A stretch of DNA of 64,000 nucleotides from Virgibacillus sp. NKC19-3 (GCF_019837165.1 NZ_JAGYHC010000001.1:1674001-1738000); one strand, 5' to 3'. Shown: positions 29,331 to 37,840, counted from the stretch's first letter. The notes: a model not told the origin generated them from the sequence alone. Translations and numbers: made by a program.

Positions 29331-29531
29331 ATGATACTTGGATTACCTTGGTGGGTTTTTGTTATGATCATTTGCATATTTCTAAGTGGTTTTATGGCGT
29401 TTAAAGCAATGCAGACAGATCGACGTCTCCAGAAACAGTCTATTGAACGTGAGGGGAAGGTATACATGGATCGCATAGCAGCAGAGCGCCAGTATAGAAA
29501 TGAACAAAGAAAACGGCAAATGTCCGATTAA
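29331..29531 (+). CDS. yhaL: Sporulation protein YhaL
   Basis: The 66-aa protein has one N-terminal membrane helix (LPWWVFVMIICIFLSGFMAF) and a charged tail (SIEREGKVYMDRIAAER). The pattern and the position between yhaM and prsA match YhaL of B. subtilis, reported as sporulation-associated. GGGGGG precedes the ATG. Molecular role unknown. Confidence 0.82.
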   Translation: MILGLPWWVFVMIICIFLSGFMAFKAMQTDRRLQKQSIEREGKVYMDRIAAERQYRNEQRKRQMSD

Positions 29532-29534
29532 AGG

Positions 29535-29809
29535 AGAGGCTAGGACAAAAGTATTTTTAACAAATAGATTCCGAACATACATCGCTTCGGAAATATACTT
29601 CGCGCACCTTAGGGCGGCTGGTGAGCCCCCTTGTGCGCTTCGTGTTGCAAGTGGCTTCGAGGGGCAGCACTCCTCGCAAAAAAAGATTGCTATCGCACTT
29701 CGGTGTCTCACCTATGCCTTTCCTCCCGCTGGAGTCTCCGCATATTCCCTACGCTAAGTTTGATAATGTTCGTCTTTTTAATGAAACACGTTTGTTTTGT
29801 CCCAGCCTC
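29535..29809. repeat. MITE-like repeat, family B (copy 1)
   Basis: Terminal inverted repeats GAGGCTAGGACAAAA and TTTTGTCCCAGCCTC (one mismatch in 15) bound a 275-bp GC-rich body carrying GGCGGCTGGTGAGCC and CTCCCGCTGGAGTCTCC. It begins right after the yhaL stop and fills the gap to prsA. No coding content. Confidence 0.75.
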
Positions 29810-29838
29810 ATTAACTTGAACCGAAGGGTTGCAAAATA

Positions 29839-30813
29839 TTAGCCCTCCGCGCCCTCATCATTATTCTCTTCTGTTTCAGCATCATCTGATTCCGTATCTT
29901 CAGATTCACCTTCCGATTCTGTATCACCGGATTCTTCCGGGTTTTGCTGTGCTTCTTCCGGTGGATCAAACAAGCCTTCAAATTCGTCAAGTTTCACATC
30001 TATATTTGCATTTTCCATTAATTCGCTTATTTTTTGTTGTGACTCGGCTGGATCTATTTGTTCAAGCGCCAGATCCTCACGAATACTGTCTTTCATATCT
30101 TCATATTCGCCAATTGATTCTTCTGCCTCACGTTTATCATTTACTTTAATAATATGAAATCCGTTCTCTGTGGCAACGGGGTCACTAATTTCTCCCTCTT
30201 CCATGCTGAAGGCTGCTTCTTCAAATGGAGGTACCATATCACCTACAGAGAAATAACCAAGATCGCCACCGTCTTCTGCGCTACCATCAATAGAATATTC
30301 ACTGGCTAGCTCTTCGAAATCAGCGCCATCATCGAGTTGTTCCTTTACTTCACTCGCTGTTTCTTCATCTTCAACTAAAATATGTTGTGCGTCAATTTCT
30401 GTATTCCTGCGATCATATTCTTCCTGAATTTCTTCTTCTGGAATGTCTACATCTTCTGTAAGAGCTTGCTGCTGTAGCATACTAATACGTACTACTTCTC
30501 TGTATTCATCCTCATCTGTGATACCTTGTTGCTGAAGTGCCATATCAAATTGATCGCCAAGCTGATCTTTTGTAGCTTGTACTTCTTCATCGACTGCATC
30601 TTCGTCTACTTCATAGTTCTCTTCTAATACCTGCACGGTTACTAATTCCTGCAATAAGGCTTCACCATGACGGTCCTTTAACTCCTGATAAAACTCGTCC
30701 TGCGTAATCGTTCCTGCATCTGATTCAACAACTGCTTCATCTCCTGAATCAGAGCATGCTGCTAATGTGAATACGCCTGCTGTAATTGTTACAGCCATTG
30801 CCAGTTTTTTCAT
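29839..30813 (-). CDS. prsA: Foldase lipoprotein PrsA (parvulin-type)
   Basis: In this 324-aa protein from the ATG at 30813, the signal peptide ends in lipobox LAAC with Cys20. A parvulin domain follows near residues 132-225 (AQHILVEDEE...GGDLGYFSVGDMVPPFEEAAF...GFHIIKVNDKR), flanked by helical chaperone segments. PrsA is a membrane-anchored peptidyl-prolyl isomerase that folds exported proteins. The last 40 residues are almost only Glu, Asp, Ser, Thr and Gly, an unusually acidic tail in line with a halotolerant host. Confidence 0.95.
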   Translation of the reverse strand: MKKLAMAVTITAGVFTLAACSDSGDEAVVESDAGTITQDEFYQELKDRHGEALLQELVTVQVLEENYEVDEDAVDEEVQATKDQLGDQFDMALQQQGITDEDEYREVVRISMLQQQALTEDVDIPEEEIQEEYDRRNTEIDAQHILVEDEETASEVKEQLDDGADFEELASEYSIDGSAEDGGDLGYFSVGDMVPPFEEAAFSMEEGEISDPVATENGFHIIKVNDKREAEESIGEYEDMKDSIREDLALEQIDPAESQQKISELMENANIDVKLDEFEGLFDPPEEAQQNPEESGDTESEGESEDTESDDAETEENNDEGAEG

Positions 30814-30906
30814 TCTACGAACACTCCTAATCTTATTATCACATTTTATGAACATATAAATAAATATACCATATTTTTGTGGCAGAAAAGTAGTTTTTAT
30901 GTATAA

Positions 30907-31092
30907 TTAGACCATTACATTTAAAACGCGTATATAGCCATTTACAAGTAAGATGAAAAGCATAAAATTAATGACCCGAAAAAACTTTCTCTGCTCTGCT
31001 ATTTTCATTTCCATGATGCGGCAGAATTTATCATTTAATACGTTAAAAATAAGCAAGACAGCTAGCCCGAAAATAATAAAATAAAAAATCAA
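30907..31092 (-). CDS. Small putative membrane protein
   Basis: The 61-residue frame starts at a TTG 8 bp after GGGGGGAGG and encodes two hydrophobic stretches (FYFIIFGLAVLLIFNVL and FFRVINFMLFILLVNGYI) with a charged loop. No family recognised. The strong ribosome-binding site is the main support; it lies just upstream of prsA on the same strand. Confidence 0.45.
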   Translation of the reverse strand: MIFYFIIFGLAVLLIFNVLNDKFCRIMEMKIAEQRKFFRVINFMLFILLVNGYIRVLNVMV

Positions 31093-31112
31093 TAAAAAAA
31101 CCTCCCCCCAAA

Positions 31113-31287
31113 AGGTGCTTAGAAGCTTTAGACCAAAGCCGCTCCAGAAATATACTTCGCATACCTAAGGCGGCTGTCGGAGGCTCACCTATGCTTTTCC
31201 TCCCGCTGGGTCTACGTATATTTCCCCCGCTCAGCGGTATATCATTCGTCTAAGAGTTACTAATTTTTACTATCGTCCAAAGCACCT
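31113..31287. repeat. Short MITE-like repeat (family B-related)
   Basis: AGGTGCTT and AAGCACCT bound 175 bp that contain AGAAATATACTTCGCATACCTAAGG and CCTCCCGCTGGGTCTACG, close to stretches of the 29.6-kb element. It lacks part of that element's middle. Confidence 0.55.
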
Positions 31288-31439
31288 AATATTTCTCTAT
31301 ATATAAATATAACTTTACCAAAATATTAACAAGATGAACAGTGTGGATTTGAAATTGAAGGGAATAAAAATATGGAAGAGGCTCGGAGCAAGATCGTTGC
31401 GGCTCCATTTGAGGGAGGTGGGGATGTATATTTGGCGTT

Positions 31440-31590
31440 TAGTAGACCGTGTTCGGCATTCAATGCGTGCATATCGGGTTTCAACATTCAACGTTCGGCG
31501 TTCGTTGATTCTGTTTCGGGCTTCAGAGCTTGGACTTCGGCATTCGATGGACTACGTTCGGTATTTGCGCCTGGAATCGAGTTTCAGCGC
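31440..31590. repeat. Degenerate short-motif repeat zone
   Basis: TTCGGCATTC, TTCGGCGTTC, TTCGGGCTTC, TTCGGCATTC and TTCGGTATTT follow each other at irregular intervals of about 15-60 bp. A frame through it would encode recurrent Ser-Ala-Phe triplets, but it has no family likeness and is not called as a gene. Confidence 0.45.
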
Positions 31591-31602
31591 ATCGGATTCT
31601 TA

Positions 31603-31705
31603 TTCTATGGTACATGGCTGGGACGGAACGGGTATATGCATGTATCATAGAATCATTCTATGGTACATGGAAAGGGGTAAAATTAGCATATCATGTACCA
31701 TAGAA
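31603..31705. repeat. Two tandem hairpins with identical 14-bp arms
   Basis: TTCTATGGTACATG (31603 and 31656) faces CATGTATCATAGAA (31639) and CATGTACCATAGAA (31692). Each stem is 14 bp with a 22-nt loop and the whole hairpin unit repeats at exactly 53 bp. The second stem is perfect; the first has one mismatch. Confidence 0.85.
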
Positions 31706-31804
31706 AGCACGCAGATTTAGGTTTCAACACTTAGACGACGATACTATCTATTTTCGCATCGTGATACCGGCTATGGTTAGGCTTCATGTCCCACACAGCA
31801 AAAA

Positions 31805-31840
31805 GATAGAACCGGGATGACGCAACATCCCGGTTCTATC
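31805..31840. terminator. Strong terminator downstream of the betaine-binding gene
   Basis: GATAGAACCGGGATG and CATCCCGGTTCTATC form a perfect 15-bp stem with a 6-nt loop just after the converging stop codon of the 31843-32826 gene. Confidence 0.85.
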
Positions 31841-31842
31841 TA

Positions 31843-32826
31843 TTATTCTTCTCTTGGAATACCGTCAAGCCATTCGTCAACTTGATCGGGGTTATTTTCA
31901 ATATATTCTTGGACCACATCAGCGGGATCCTGTTCTTCTTGGTGAACTTTTGGCATCATTTCTTCAATCATTTCATAATTCTCATCATATTGTTCTAGCA
32001 CTTTATAAGCTCGTGGGGCGTCTTCTTCCAGATCATTACGGGCAACTGTATAAATTTGGTCGCCGTCCCCGCCGTATATTTCTTGTGGATCTTCAAGCAT
32101 TTTCAAATCCATTGTGCCAAAGGCCCAATGTGGTTTCCACAATGGTACTACAATAGGTTCTTCATTATCAATGGCTGCTTGAAGTTGCGTAAGCATTGCT
32201 GCTTCGGAGCTTGCTGTCAATTCCCAATTATCCAAACCATAGTCTTCTATAACTTCCTGCGTATTTTCCATGATGCCAGCACCCGGGTCTATTCCGACAA
32301 TTTCCCAATCGACGGATTCGCCAAGTTCCTCATTGTCCTTTAGATCCTCTATGGTATTTACATCTTCCATGTAACTTGGGACAGTTAAGGCGAGTGGTGC
32401 ACTATCAAGTACTTGTTTGACTTGCGTAATATCTTCTTCATATTGTTCCCAGTACGATGCGTGCGTTGCTGGAAGCCATGCGGACGTATGGAAATCAGCT
32501 GAACCATCAGCAACACTAGACCACATCGCCCCAGCCTCTACTTGTGACAATTCAACATTATAGCCCACCATCTCAAGCAGGGCACCCAACATATGTGTAC
32601 TAACTGTTTCTCTTGCCCATGCCACGTATGGTTGGGTCAAATCTTCCTGACCTATTTCAGGTCCTTCACTTGTCTCCTCAGAGCCCTCATCAGCAGAGGC
32701 ATCATTGCTTGTTTCCTCGCTGTCATCCCCACCACATGCTGCTAAAAATAAGATAAGAATCAAGACGAAAAAACCCGAGATAAATTTAAATTTACGATTT
32801 GTAAATATGATAAAAACCCCCTTCAT
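31843..32826 (-). CDS. Glycine betaine-binding lipoprotein, N-lobe-first topology
   Basis: The 327-aa protein has lipobox LAAC at Cys31, then a spacer rich in Ser and Glu. The binding domain runs YVAWARE, SAWLPATH, VNTIEDLKDNEELG, then GIDPGAGIM and PLWKPHWAF, so all three cage-type tryptophans are present. The lobe order equals that of the OpuAC at 37913 and is the reverse of the protein at 33296. No permease is adjacent. The ATG at 32826 lacks a ribosome-binding site; a GGGGG lies inside the first codons, so the start is uncertain. Confidence 0.85.
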   Translation of the reverse strand: MKGVFIIFTNRKFKFISGFFVLILILFLAACGGDDSEETSNDASADEGSEETSEGPEIGQEDLTQPYVAWARETVSTHMLGALLEMVGYNVELSQVEAGAMWSSVADGSADFHTSAWLPATHASYWEQYEEDITQVKQVLDSAPLALTVPSYMEDVNTIEDLKDNEELGESVDWEIVGIDPGAGIMENTQEVIEDYGLDNWELTASSEAAMLTQLQAAIDNEEPIVVPLWKPHWAFGTMDLKMLEDPQEIYGGDGDQIYTVARNDLEEDAPRAYKVLEQYDENYEMIEEMMPKVHQEEQDPADVVQEYIENNPDQVDEWLDGIPREE

Positions 32827-33295
32827 TAATATTTAGATTTGCGTATGTAACAGTTCTATAAAGTCAAGAACATTGTTAGTGTTTAACTATACGGCAGCAC
32901 TAGTTAAACCAGCAAATTCACATAACTGCTTTTCATCATATCAAACTAGCAGCTATCATCAAAATGAGTATTTCCAAGCTATCAAGCTTATACAAAAATC
33001 TAAGGAAGATAGGGCCTATTAAATGAATATATTGAACTATTTTCATTTTATTTTTAAAAATAACCCGAAATTCACTATATTCTCTTTAATATCATAAAAA
33101 AGTTAACAAATAGAAGTTTACTAAAGGAAAATAGAGGTATTTTAAGCATGTACAAATTAAATGAACAGCATTTTATGATTATACAATTGAGTAGAGGAAG
33201 AAATTGATTTTGGACTTTGATATTGTAGCTCTGGAACGCTTATACTAATTAATAGTTTAAAAGTTGGAAACGAATAACCAAGGAGGAGAAACATC
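32827..33295. other. Gap between two divergent betaine-binding genes
   Basis: This is 469 bp of AT-rich sequence without a credible gene. It holds a good promoter for the rightward gene (33217-33246) and must hold one for the leftward gene. No repeat or structured RNA was recognised. Confidence 0.5.
33217..33246 (+). promoter_or_regulatory. Sigma-A promoter of the permuted betaine-binding gene
   Basis: TTGATA (33217-33222) and TATACT (33241-33246) are 18 bp apart, 50 bp upstream of the ATG. Confidence 0.6.
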
Positions 33296-34198
33296 ATGTT
33301 AAAACAAATTTTTGGGGGAATAGCTGTTTTGGCTATGTTGATAGCCTTAACAGCTTGCGGAGAAAACGAGGAAGCTAATGGTGAAAATGCTTCTATTGGC
33401 GAAGAACTTGATTATAATATCACAGGAATTGATCCAGGCGCAGGTATTATGGATATGACAATCGATGAAGTATTGCCTGCATATGGTATTGACGACACAT
33501 GGGAAGTTCAGGAATCCTCTGAGGCTGGTATGTTAGCGGAGTTAACGAGTGCGATAGAAGAAGAGGAGCCAATCATTGTGACAGGCTGGATTCCACATTG
33601 GATGTTTTCCAGATTTGATCTGAAAATGCTGGAAGATCCTGAAGGGGCCTTTGGTGGGGAAGAAGATATAAACACCCTTGTACGTCTTGGTTTAGAAAAA
33701 GACATGCCTGGTGCATATACGTTCTTCGATCAATTCCAGTGGGAACCGGACCACATGCAAGATGTTATGATGAAAATTGAAGAAGGTCAATCCGAACAGG
33801 ACGCAGCACAAGAATGGGTGGAAGATAATGAAGACCTGGTAGATTCCTGGACGGAAGGAGTCGAGCCTGGGAACGGGGCGGATGTAAAGATTACATATGT
33901 TTCTTGGGCCGATGTGATAGCAAGTTCTAATGTTGTAAAATACGTATTGGAAAATGAATTAGATTATTCCGTTGAATTAATACAAGTGGAACCAGGTCCA
34001 ATGTTTGCCGGTGTTGCTGATGGTAGTGCAGATGCTACAATAGGTGCTTGGATGCCTACAACACACGCCTCGTATTATGAAGAGTTTGAAGGAGACTTTG
34101 AGGATTTAGGGGCTAACCTGACCGGTACACGAAATGGACTAACAGTTCCGGAATATATGGATATTGATTCCATTGAAGATTTAATAGAGGATGATTAA
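33296..34198 (+). CDS. Glycine betaine-binding lipoprotein, permuted (B. subtilis OpuAC) topology
   Basis: The 300-aa protein has lipobox LTAC at Cys21. The order is NITGIDPGAGIMD, TGWIPHWMF, WTEGVEP, then ITYVSWADVIAS, IGAWMPTTH and finally SIEDLIEDD: the second half of the other two binding proteins comes first. This is a circular permutation cut between the lobes, and is the same order as B. subtilis OpuAC. The three tryptophans that build the betaine cage in that protein are all present. It has its own promoter and terminator and no adjacent permease, so it may feed the OpuA complex encoded 1.6 kb downstream. Confidence 0.9.
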   Translation: MLKQIFGGIAVLAMLIALTACGENEEANGENASIGEELDYNITGIDPGAGIMDMTIDEVLPAYGIDDTWEVQESSEAGMLAELTSAIEEEEPIIVTGWIPHWMFSRFDLKMLEDPEGAFGGEEDINTLVRLGLEKDMPGAYTFFDQFQWEPDHMQDVMMKIEEGQSEQDAAQEWVEDNEDLVDSWTEGVEPGNGADVKITYVSWADVIASSNVVKYVLENELDYSVELIQVEPGPMFAGVADGSADATIGAWMPTTHASYYEEFEGDFEDLGANLTGTRNGLTVPEYMDIDSIEDLIEDD

Positions 34199-34228
34199 AC
34201 GAATATATGTACAAATATACGTAGATCG

Positions 34229-34269
34229 TGAATCCATTTTGATTCGTCTCAAAATGGATTCATTTTTAT
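34229..34269 (+). terminator. Terminator after the permuted betaine-binding gene
   Basis: TGAATCCATTTTGA pairs with TCAAAATGGATTCA (a TC bulge) and is followed by TTTTTATTTT. Confidence 0.9.
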
Positions 34270-34414
34270 TTTGTTGCTTTTTTGAAACGTTTTAGAAAAA
34301 AGAAGACTATTTTCATCTATTAGTGATTTTACGCTTTTATTCCCTAAAATTAGTGGTAAAATATTTAAGTGAATCCAGTATTTTTAAATCCGCTATTTGA
34401 GGGGGAGTTCATCA

Positions 34415-34771
34415 TTGACAACGTTAAATAATAACGACACAACGTCCTTTCATTTACAATTACTTTCCACAATTATAGATCTGAATGCGTATCCATTTAT
34501 TAACCTGATTATAGAAAATAATGTTACATATAAAGAGTTTAAGGAATTGTTTCATTTATTACAAACATTAGAAGCGCAATATAACATTCAAAAAGAAGAA
34601 GGGTTTTTGGATTTCACTTCTTTATTGGTACAATTTGCCGGCATGCTTACCGAGAAACTAGATCCCAACAGTACCATTTATGCATTAAAAAAAGAGGGAT
34701 ACTATCCTTCTTTACTAGCGGAATTCACAGTTATTATAGAGCGCGAAGAAAAAAGAATGAGAAGAGGATGA
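34415..34771 (+). CDS. yhaI: YhaI-like protein (DUF1878)
   Basis: The 118-aa helical protein from the TTG at 34415, with GGGGGAG 7 bp upstream. ITLL-like N-terminus, YPFINLIIENN, and FLDFTSLLVQFAGMLTEKLDPNSTIYALKKEGYYP match YhaI of B. subtilis. It converges with the GbsR-type gene. In B. subtilis the gene scoC follows; it is absent here. Function unknown. Confidence 0.75.
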   Translation: MTTLNNNDTTSFHLQLLSTIIDLNAYPFINLIIENNVTYKEFKELFHLLQTLEAQYNIQKEEGFLDFTSLLVQFAGMLTEKLDPNSTIYALKKEGYYPSLLAEFTVIIEREEKRMRRG

Positions 34772-34779
34772 AATTTGGA

Positions 34780-35283
34780 TCAGTCCGCTTCATCTATTCC
34801 CGTTTCCTTCATACTTCTAAATAACCTTTCTACAAGTATATGAAATTCTAAAATGTCATGCATACGCTCATACAGATTTGAGAGTTCTTCTGACGATTCT
34901 TCTTTCCTTTTCTGATCAATTAGATGTTTATTATTTTCCAGAGCATCTTTTTGGTGTTTGGTCGTATCAATCCATTTATTTATATAGGAGTTCATAAATG
35001 TTTTAAATAATTGATTATTAGCTTGATATAAATCCTTTCGAACCCCTTTTTTCCATACACGTGTAACAAGATTTAAATCTGATAAGGTGCGTACGCTTGT
35101 GCTCATGGAAGTTTTACTCTTACCCAAGGCCTCACTCATATCATCAAGTGTTAATGGTTCCTTTGAAAGATATAGATGAGCAAATAAACGTGCTTCCACG
35201 GGGCTTAAACCAAAATTCCCAACTGTTTTTGAAAATTCGATCATTAGATTATCTCTAATTTCTTCATTCTTAGGGATGCTCAT
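34780..35283 (-). CDS. GbsR-family regulator of the betaine locus
   Basis: The 167-aa MarR-like protein has winged helix LDDMSEALGKSKTSMSTSVRTL and wing KKGVRKDLYQ. Members (GbsR, OpcR) repress choline and betaine uptake genes in B. subtilis. AGGAGGG lies 6 bp before the ATG. It is divergent from opuAA across a 500-bp region, so it is the natural candidate to control opuA. It is a paralogue of the regulator at 27654-28202. Confidence 0.87.
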   Translation of the reverse strand: MSIPKNEEIRDNLMIEFSKTVGNFGLSPVEARLFAHLYLSKEPLTLDDMSEALGKSKTSMSTSVRTLSDLNLVTRVWKKGVRKDLYQANNQLFKTFMNSYINKWIDTTKHQKDALENNKHLIDQKRKEESSEELSNLYERMHDILEFHILVERLFRSMKETGIDEAD

Positions 35284-35782
35284 ATAAACCCTCCTAAAAC
35301 ATCGCTAAAATAAGGTTACACCAAATTCCATTATATTGAAAATTGATAGTTTGGTAGGAATTTTAAGGAATCTGGAGTAAATCGAAGGAATACCTATATA
35401 AATTCCGTACAGAATAAACTGTACAAAAATATATACAAAAACAACAGGATTTAATGGTTGTAATATAATTGCAATATGGTATATAGTATGAAGAGTGATT
35501 GAGACGAGGCAACTAAACGTAGCGTTTAATCCAATATAGTGTATTGGTGTTGTTTTATGGATTTATTCTAATAAAAAAGTCGCATGACTATTATCCTCGT
35601 TGTACAAGATTGCTAAAAAAGGGGGAAAATGGACATGGCAGGGTTCGGTGCTCTGTGGCTATGGGCAAACTCTAGTAAAGTTTGTTAATCAATTAAATGG
35701 ATCATGCAGTATTTGTGAGAAACTAAAAACTATATAAAAGATTAACGGCATGCAAGTTTTCGTCGTTAAGAGAGGTGAAAAA
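35284..35782. other. Regulatory region between the GbsR-type gene and opuAA
   Basis: The 500-bp AT-rich gap holds several TATAAT-like hexamers but no unambiguous promoter pair. The only coding signal is a 19-codon frame at 35629-35688. The unusual length suggests complex, osmotically responsive control, which is inference. Confidence 0.45.
35629..35688 (+). CDS. Candidate 19-codon leader peptide upstream of opuA
   Basis: ATG follows AAAAAAGGGGGAAA at near-ideal spacing and opens MDMAGFGALWLWANSSKVC before a stop, 95 bp upstream of the opuAA start. Two Trp and no family match. It may be a leader peptide, a remnant, or chance. Confidence 0.3.
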   Translation: MDMAGFGALWLWANSSKVC

Positions 35783-36996
35783 ATGAGTAAAATAAAGGTA
35801 GATCGATTAACGAAAGTTTTCGGCAGGCGCCCGAAACAAGCTGTCAAATACCTGGATGAAAACAAGGGTAAAGATGAAATTCTGGAGTTAACCGGAATGA
35901 CAGTGGGTGTTAATCAAGCTACATTCGATGTTCAGGATGGCGAGGTCTTTGTGATCATGGGTCTATCCGGTAGTGGTAAATCCACACTAGTCCGCATGCT
36001 GAATCGATTGATTGAGCCAACTTCAGGTGATATTTGGTTCGATGGTGAAAACATAACAAAAATGAATAAGGAGCAACTGCGGCAAATGCGCAGGAAAAGA
36101 ATGAGCATGGTGTTCCAAAACTTTGCTTTATTGCCGCACAAAACAATACTTCAGAATGCTGAATACGGCTTGGAAATTCAGAAAACAGACAAAGCTGAAC
36201 GAGAAAAGAGAGCTAGTGAAGCGCTTGAACTAGTTGGTCTCGGTGGTTATTTGGATAAGTACCCAAATGAGCTTTCTGGAGGTATGCAGCAGCGGGTTGG
36301 TTTGGCAAGAGCTTTAGCTAATGACCCGGATATCCTTCTAATGGATGAAGCATTTAGTGCATTGGATCCATTGATACGCAAAGATATGCAGGATGAATTG
36401 ATGGATTTGCAGCAATCCGTACACAAAACCATCATTTTTATTACACATGATCTGGATGAAGCACTTCGGATCGGAGACAGGATTGCGCTGATGAAAGATG
36501 GTGCGATTGTACAAATAGGTACAGCTGAAGAAATTTTAATGGATCCTGCTAATGATTACGTGGAGCGCTTCGTCGAGGACGTTAATCTTGCCAACGTATT
36601 CACAGCGAGTCATGTGATGAAGCGTGCCGAAACAGTGACCGTTGATCGGGGCCAAATGTTGCTCTTCGGTTAATGAAAGAAAATGGTGTATCCACGATTT
36701 ATGTGGTTGACAAAAAACATAAATTACTTGGTTATGTAACGGCAGAGCAGGCTGCATCGGCATCCAAGGAAAGTAAAGGCCTTGAGGATATTGTAATAAC
36801 TGATATTCCAACTGTACATCCGGACACATTGCTTGGGGATATATTTGAACCGATGGCAGATGATAAGGCACCATTATCCGTAGTGGATGATGAAGGTAGG
36901 TTGGTTGGAATTGTTGTTAGAGGAGCAATTATCGCCGCTCTTGCCGGTGATAATAAGGTATTGAACGGAAATGGGGGTGAAGAAGTACATGAATGA
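35783..36996 (+). pseudogene. opuAA: Glycine betaine ABC ATPase OpuAA, frameshifted before the CBS domains
   Basis: Walker [10 protein letters not shown], signature LSGGMQQRV and Walker B ILLMDEAF lie in the first frame, from the ATG at 35783 with GAGGTG upstream. That frame ends at 36673, just after CGGGGCC (36647-36653). The CBS-domain part ([16 protein letters not shown]..., ITDIPTVHPDTLL...) continues in the next frame to 36996. One added G or C restores [14 protein letters not shown] and a 404-aa protein of normal OpuAA length. CBS domains act as ionic-strength sensors in OpuA, so a real lesion would leave an unregulated ATPase. Confidence 0.85.
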
Positions 36997-37831
36997 TGCA
37001 GAAGGAACACTTTTCCCAAAACTTCCGTTGGCAGAATGGGTGGAATTGTTTGTTGACTTTTTAACGGACTCATTATCACCAGTATTTGATGCTATTTCTT
37101 CTGTAATTGGATTGATTACAGAGAATTTTGTGGTAGTGCTTGAGTTTGTTCCCCCTATTTTGCTGATTGTAATAATAGCACTTCTGGCATGGTGGGTTTC
37201 AAGTTGGAAACTCAGTTTGTTTGCACTTCTTGGTCTCGGTCTTATTAATAATCTTGGCTACTGGCCGGAAACGCTGGAGACCGTGTCATTGGTTATTGTC
37301 TCGGTTGTCGCATCAATGATCATCGGAATTCCAATTGGTATTTGGATGTCCCAGAAAAAAGCTGTGGAGACGGTGTTTACTCCGATTCTGGACTTTATGC
37401 AGACGATGCCTGCATTTGTTTATTTGATTCCAGCGGTTGTCTTCTTCAGCCTAGGGATGGTGCCTGGAGTTGTAGCTACGATTATATTCTCCATGCCGCC
37501 TACGGTAAGACTCACAAACCTTGGTATCCGACAAGTTGATGAGGAACTGATTGAGGCATCCAATGCATTTGGTTCCTCAACTGGTCAGAGGTTAGGTAAA
37601 GTACAAATACCACTTGCTATGTCAACCATCATGGCAGGGATTAACCAAACAATTATGCTTTCATTATCGATGGTTGTTATTGCCTCAATGGTTGGGGCTC
37701 CCGGTCTTGGTACAGTTGTATATAGAGCTGTAACACAGGTTGCAATTGGACCAGGCTTTGAAGGTGGTTTGTCTCTTGTTATCGTTGCGATGTTACTTGA
37801 CCGTCTAACGCAAGGGGCAAATAAAAAGTAA
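36989..37831 (+). CDS. opuAB: Glycine betaine ABC permease OpuAB
   Basis: The 280-aa protein from the ATG at 36989, overlapping opuAA by 8 bp with GGGGGTGAAG ahead. Several transmembrane helices and the ATPase-contact EAA loop (EASNAFGSSTGQRLGKVQIPLA) are seen. With OpuAA it builds the importer fed by OpuAC. Confidence 0.93.
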   Translation: MNDAEGTLFPKLPLAEWVELFVDFLTDSLSPVFDAISSVIGLITENFVVVLEFVPPILLIVIIALLAWWVSSWKLSLFALLGLGLINNLGYWPETLETVSLVIVSVVASMIIGIPIGIWMSQKKAVETVFTPILDFMQTMPAFVYLIPAVVFFSLGMVPGVVATIIFSMPPTVRLTNLGIRQVDEELIEASNAFGSSTGQRLGKVQIPLAMSTIMAGINQTIMLSLSMVVIASMVGAPGLGTVVYRAVTQVAIGPGFEGGLSLVIVAMLLDRLTQGANKK

Positions 37832-37840
37832 GCATGTTTC

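Noticed and set aside
31334-31720. Open frames of 92-128 codons with recurrent Ser-Ala-Phe or Arg-rich content
   Set aside because: They follow from the repeated TTCGGC motif and the twin hairpins; composition is unlike neighbouring genes.
33296-34198. The permuted betaine-binding protein as a new type of fold
   Set aside because: Its lobe order is that of B. subtilis OpuAC, so the topology itself is known; only the co-occurrence of both forms is notable.
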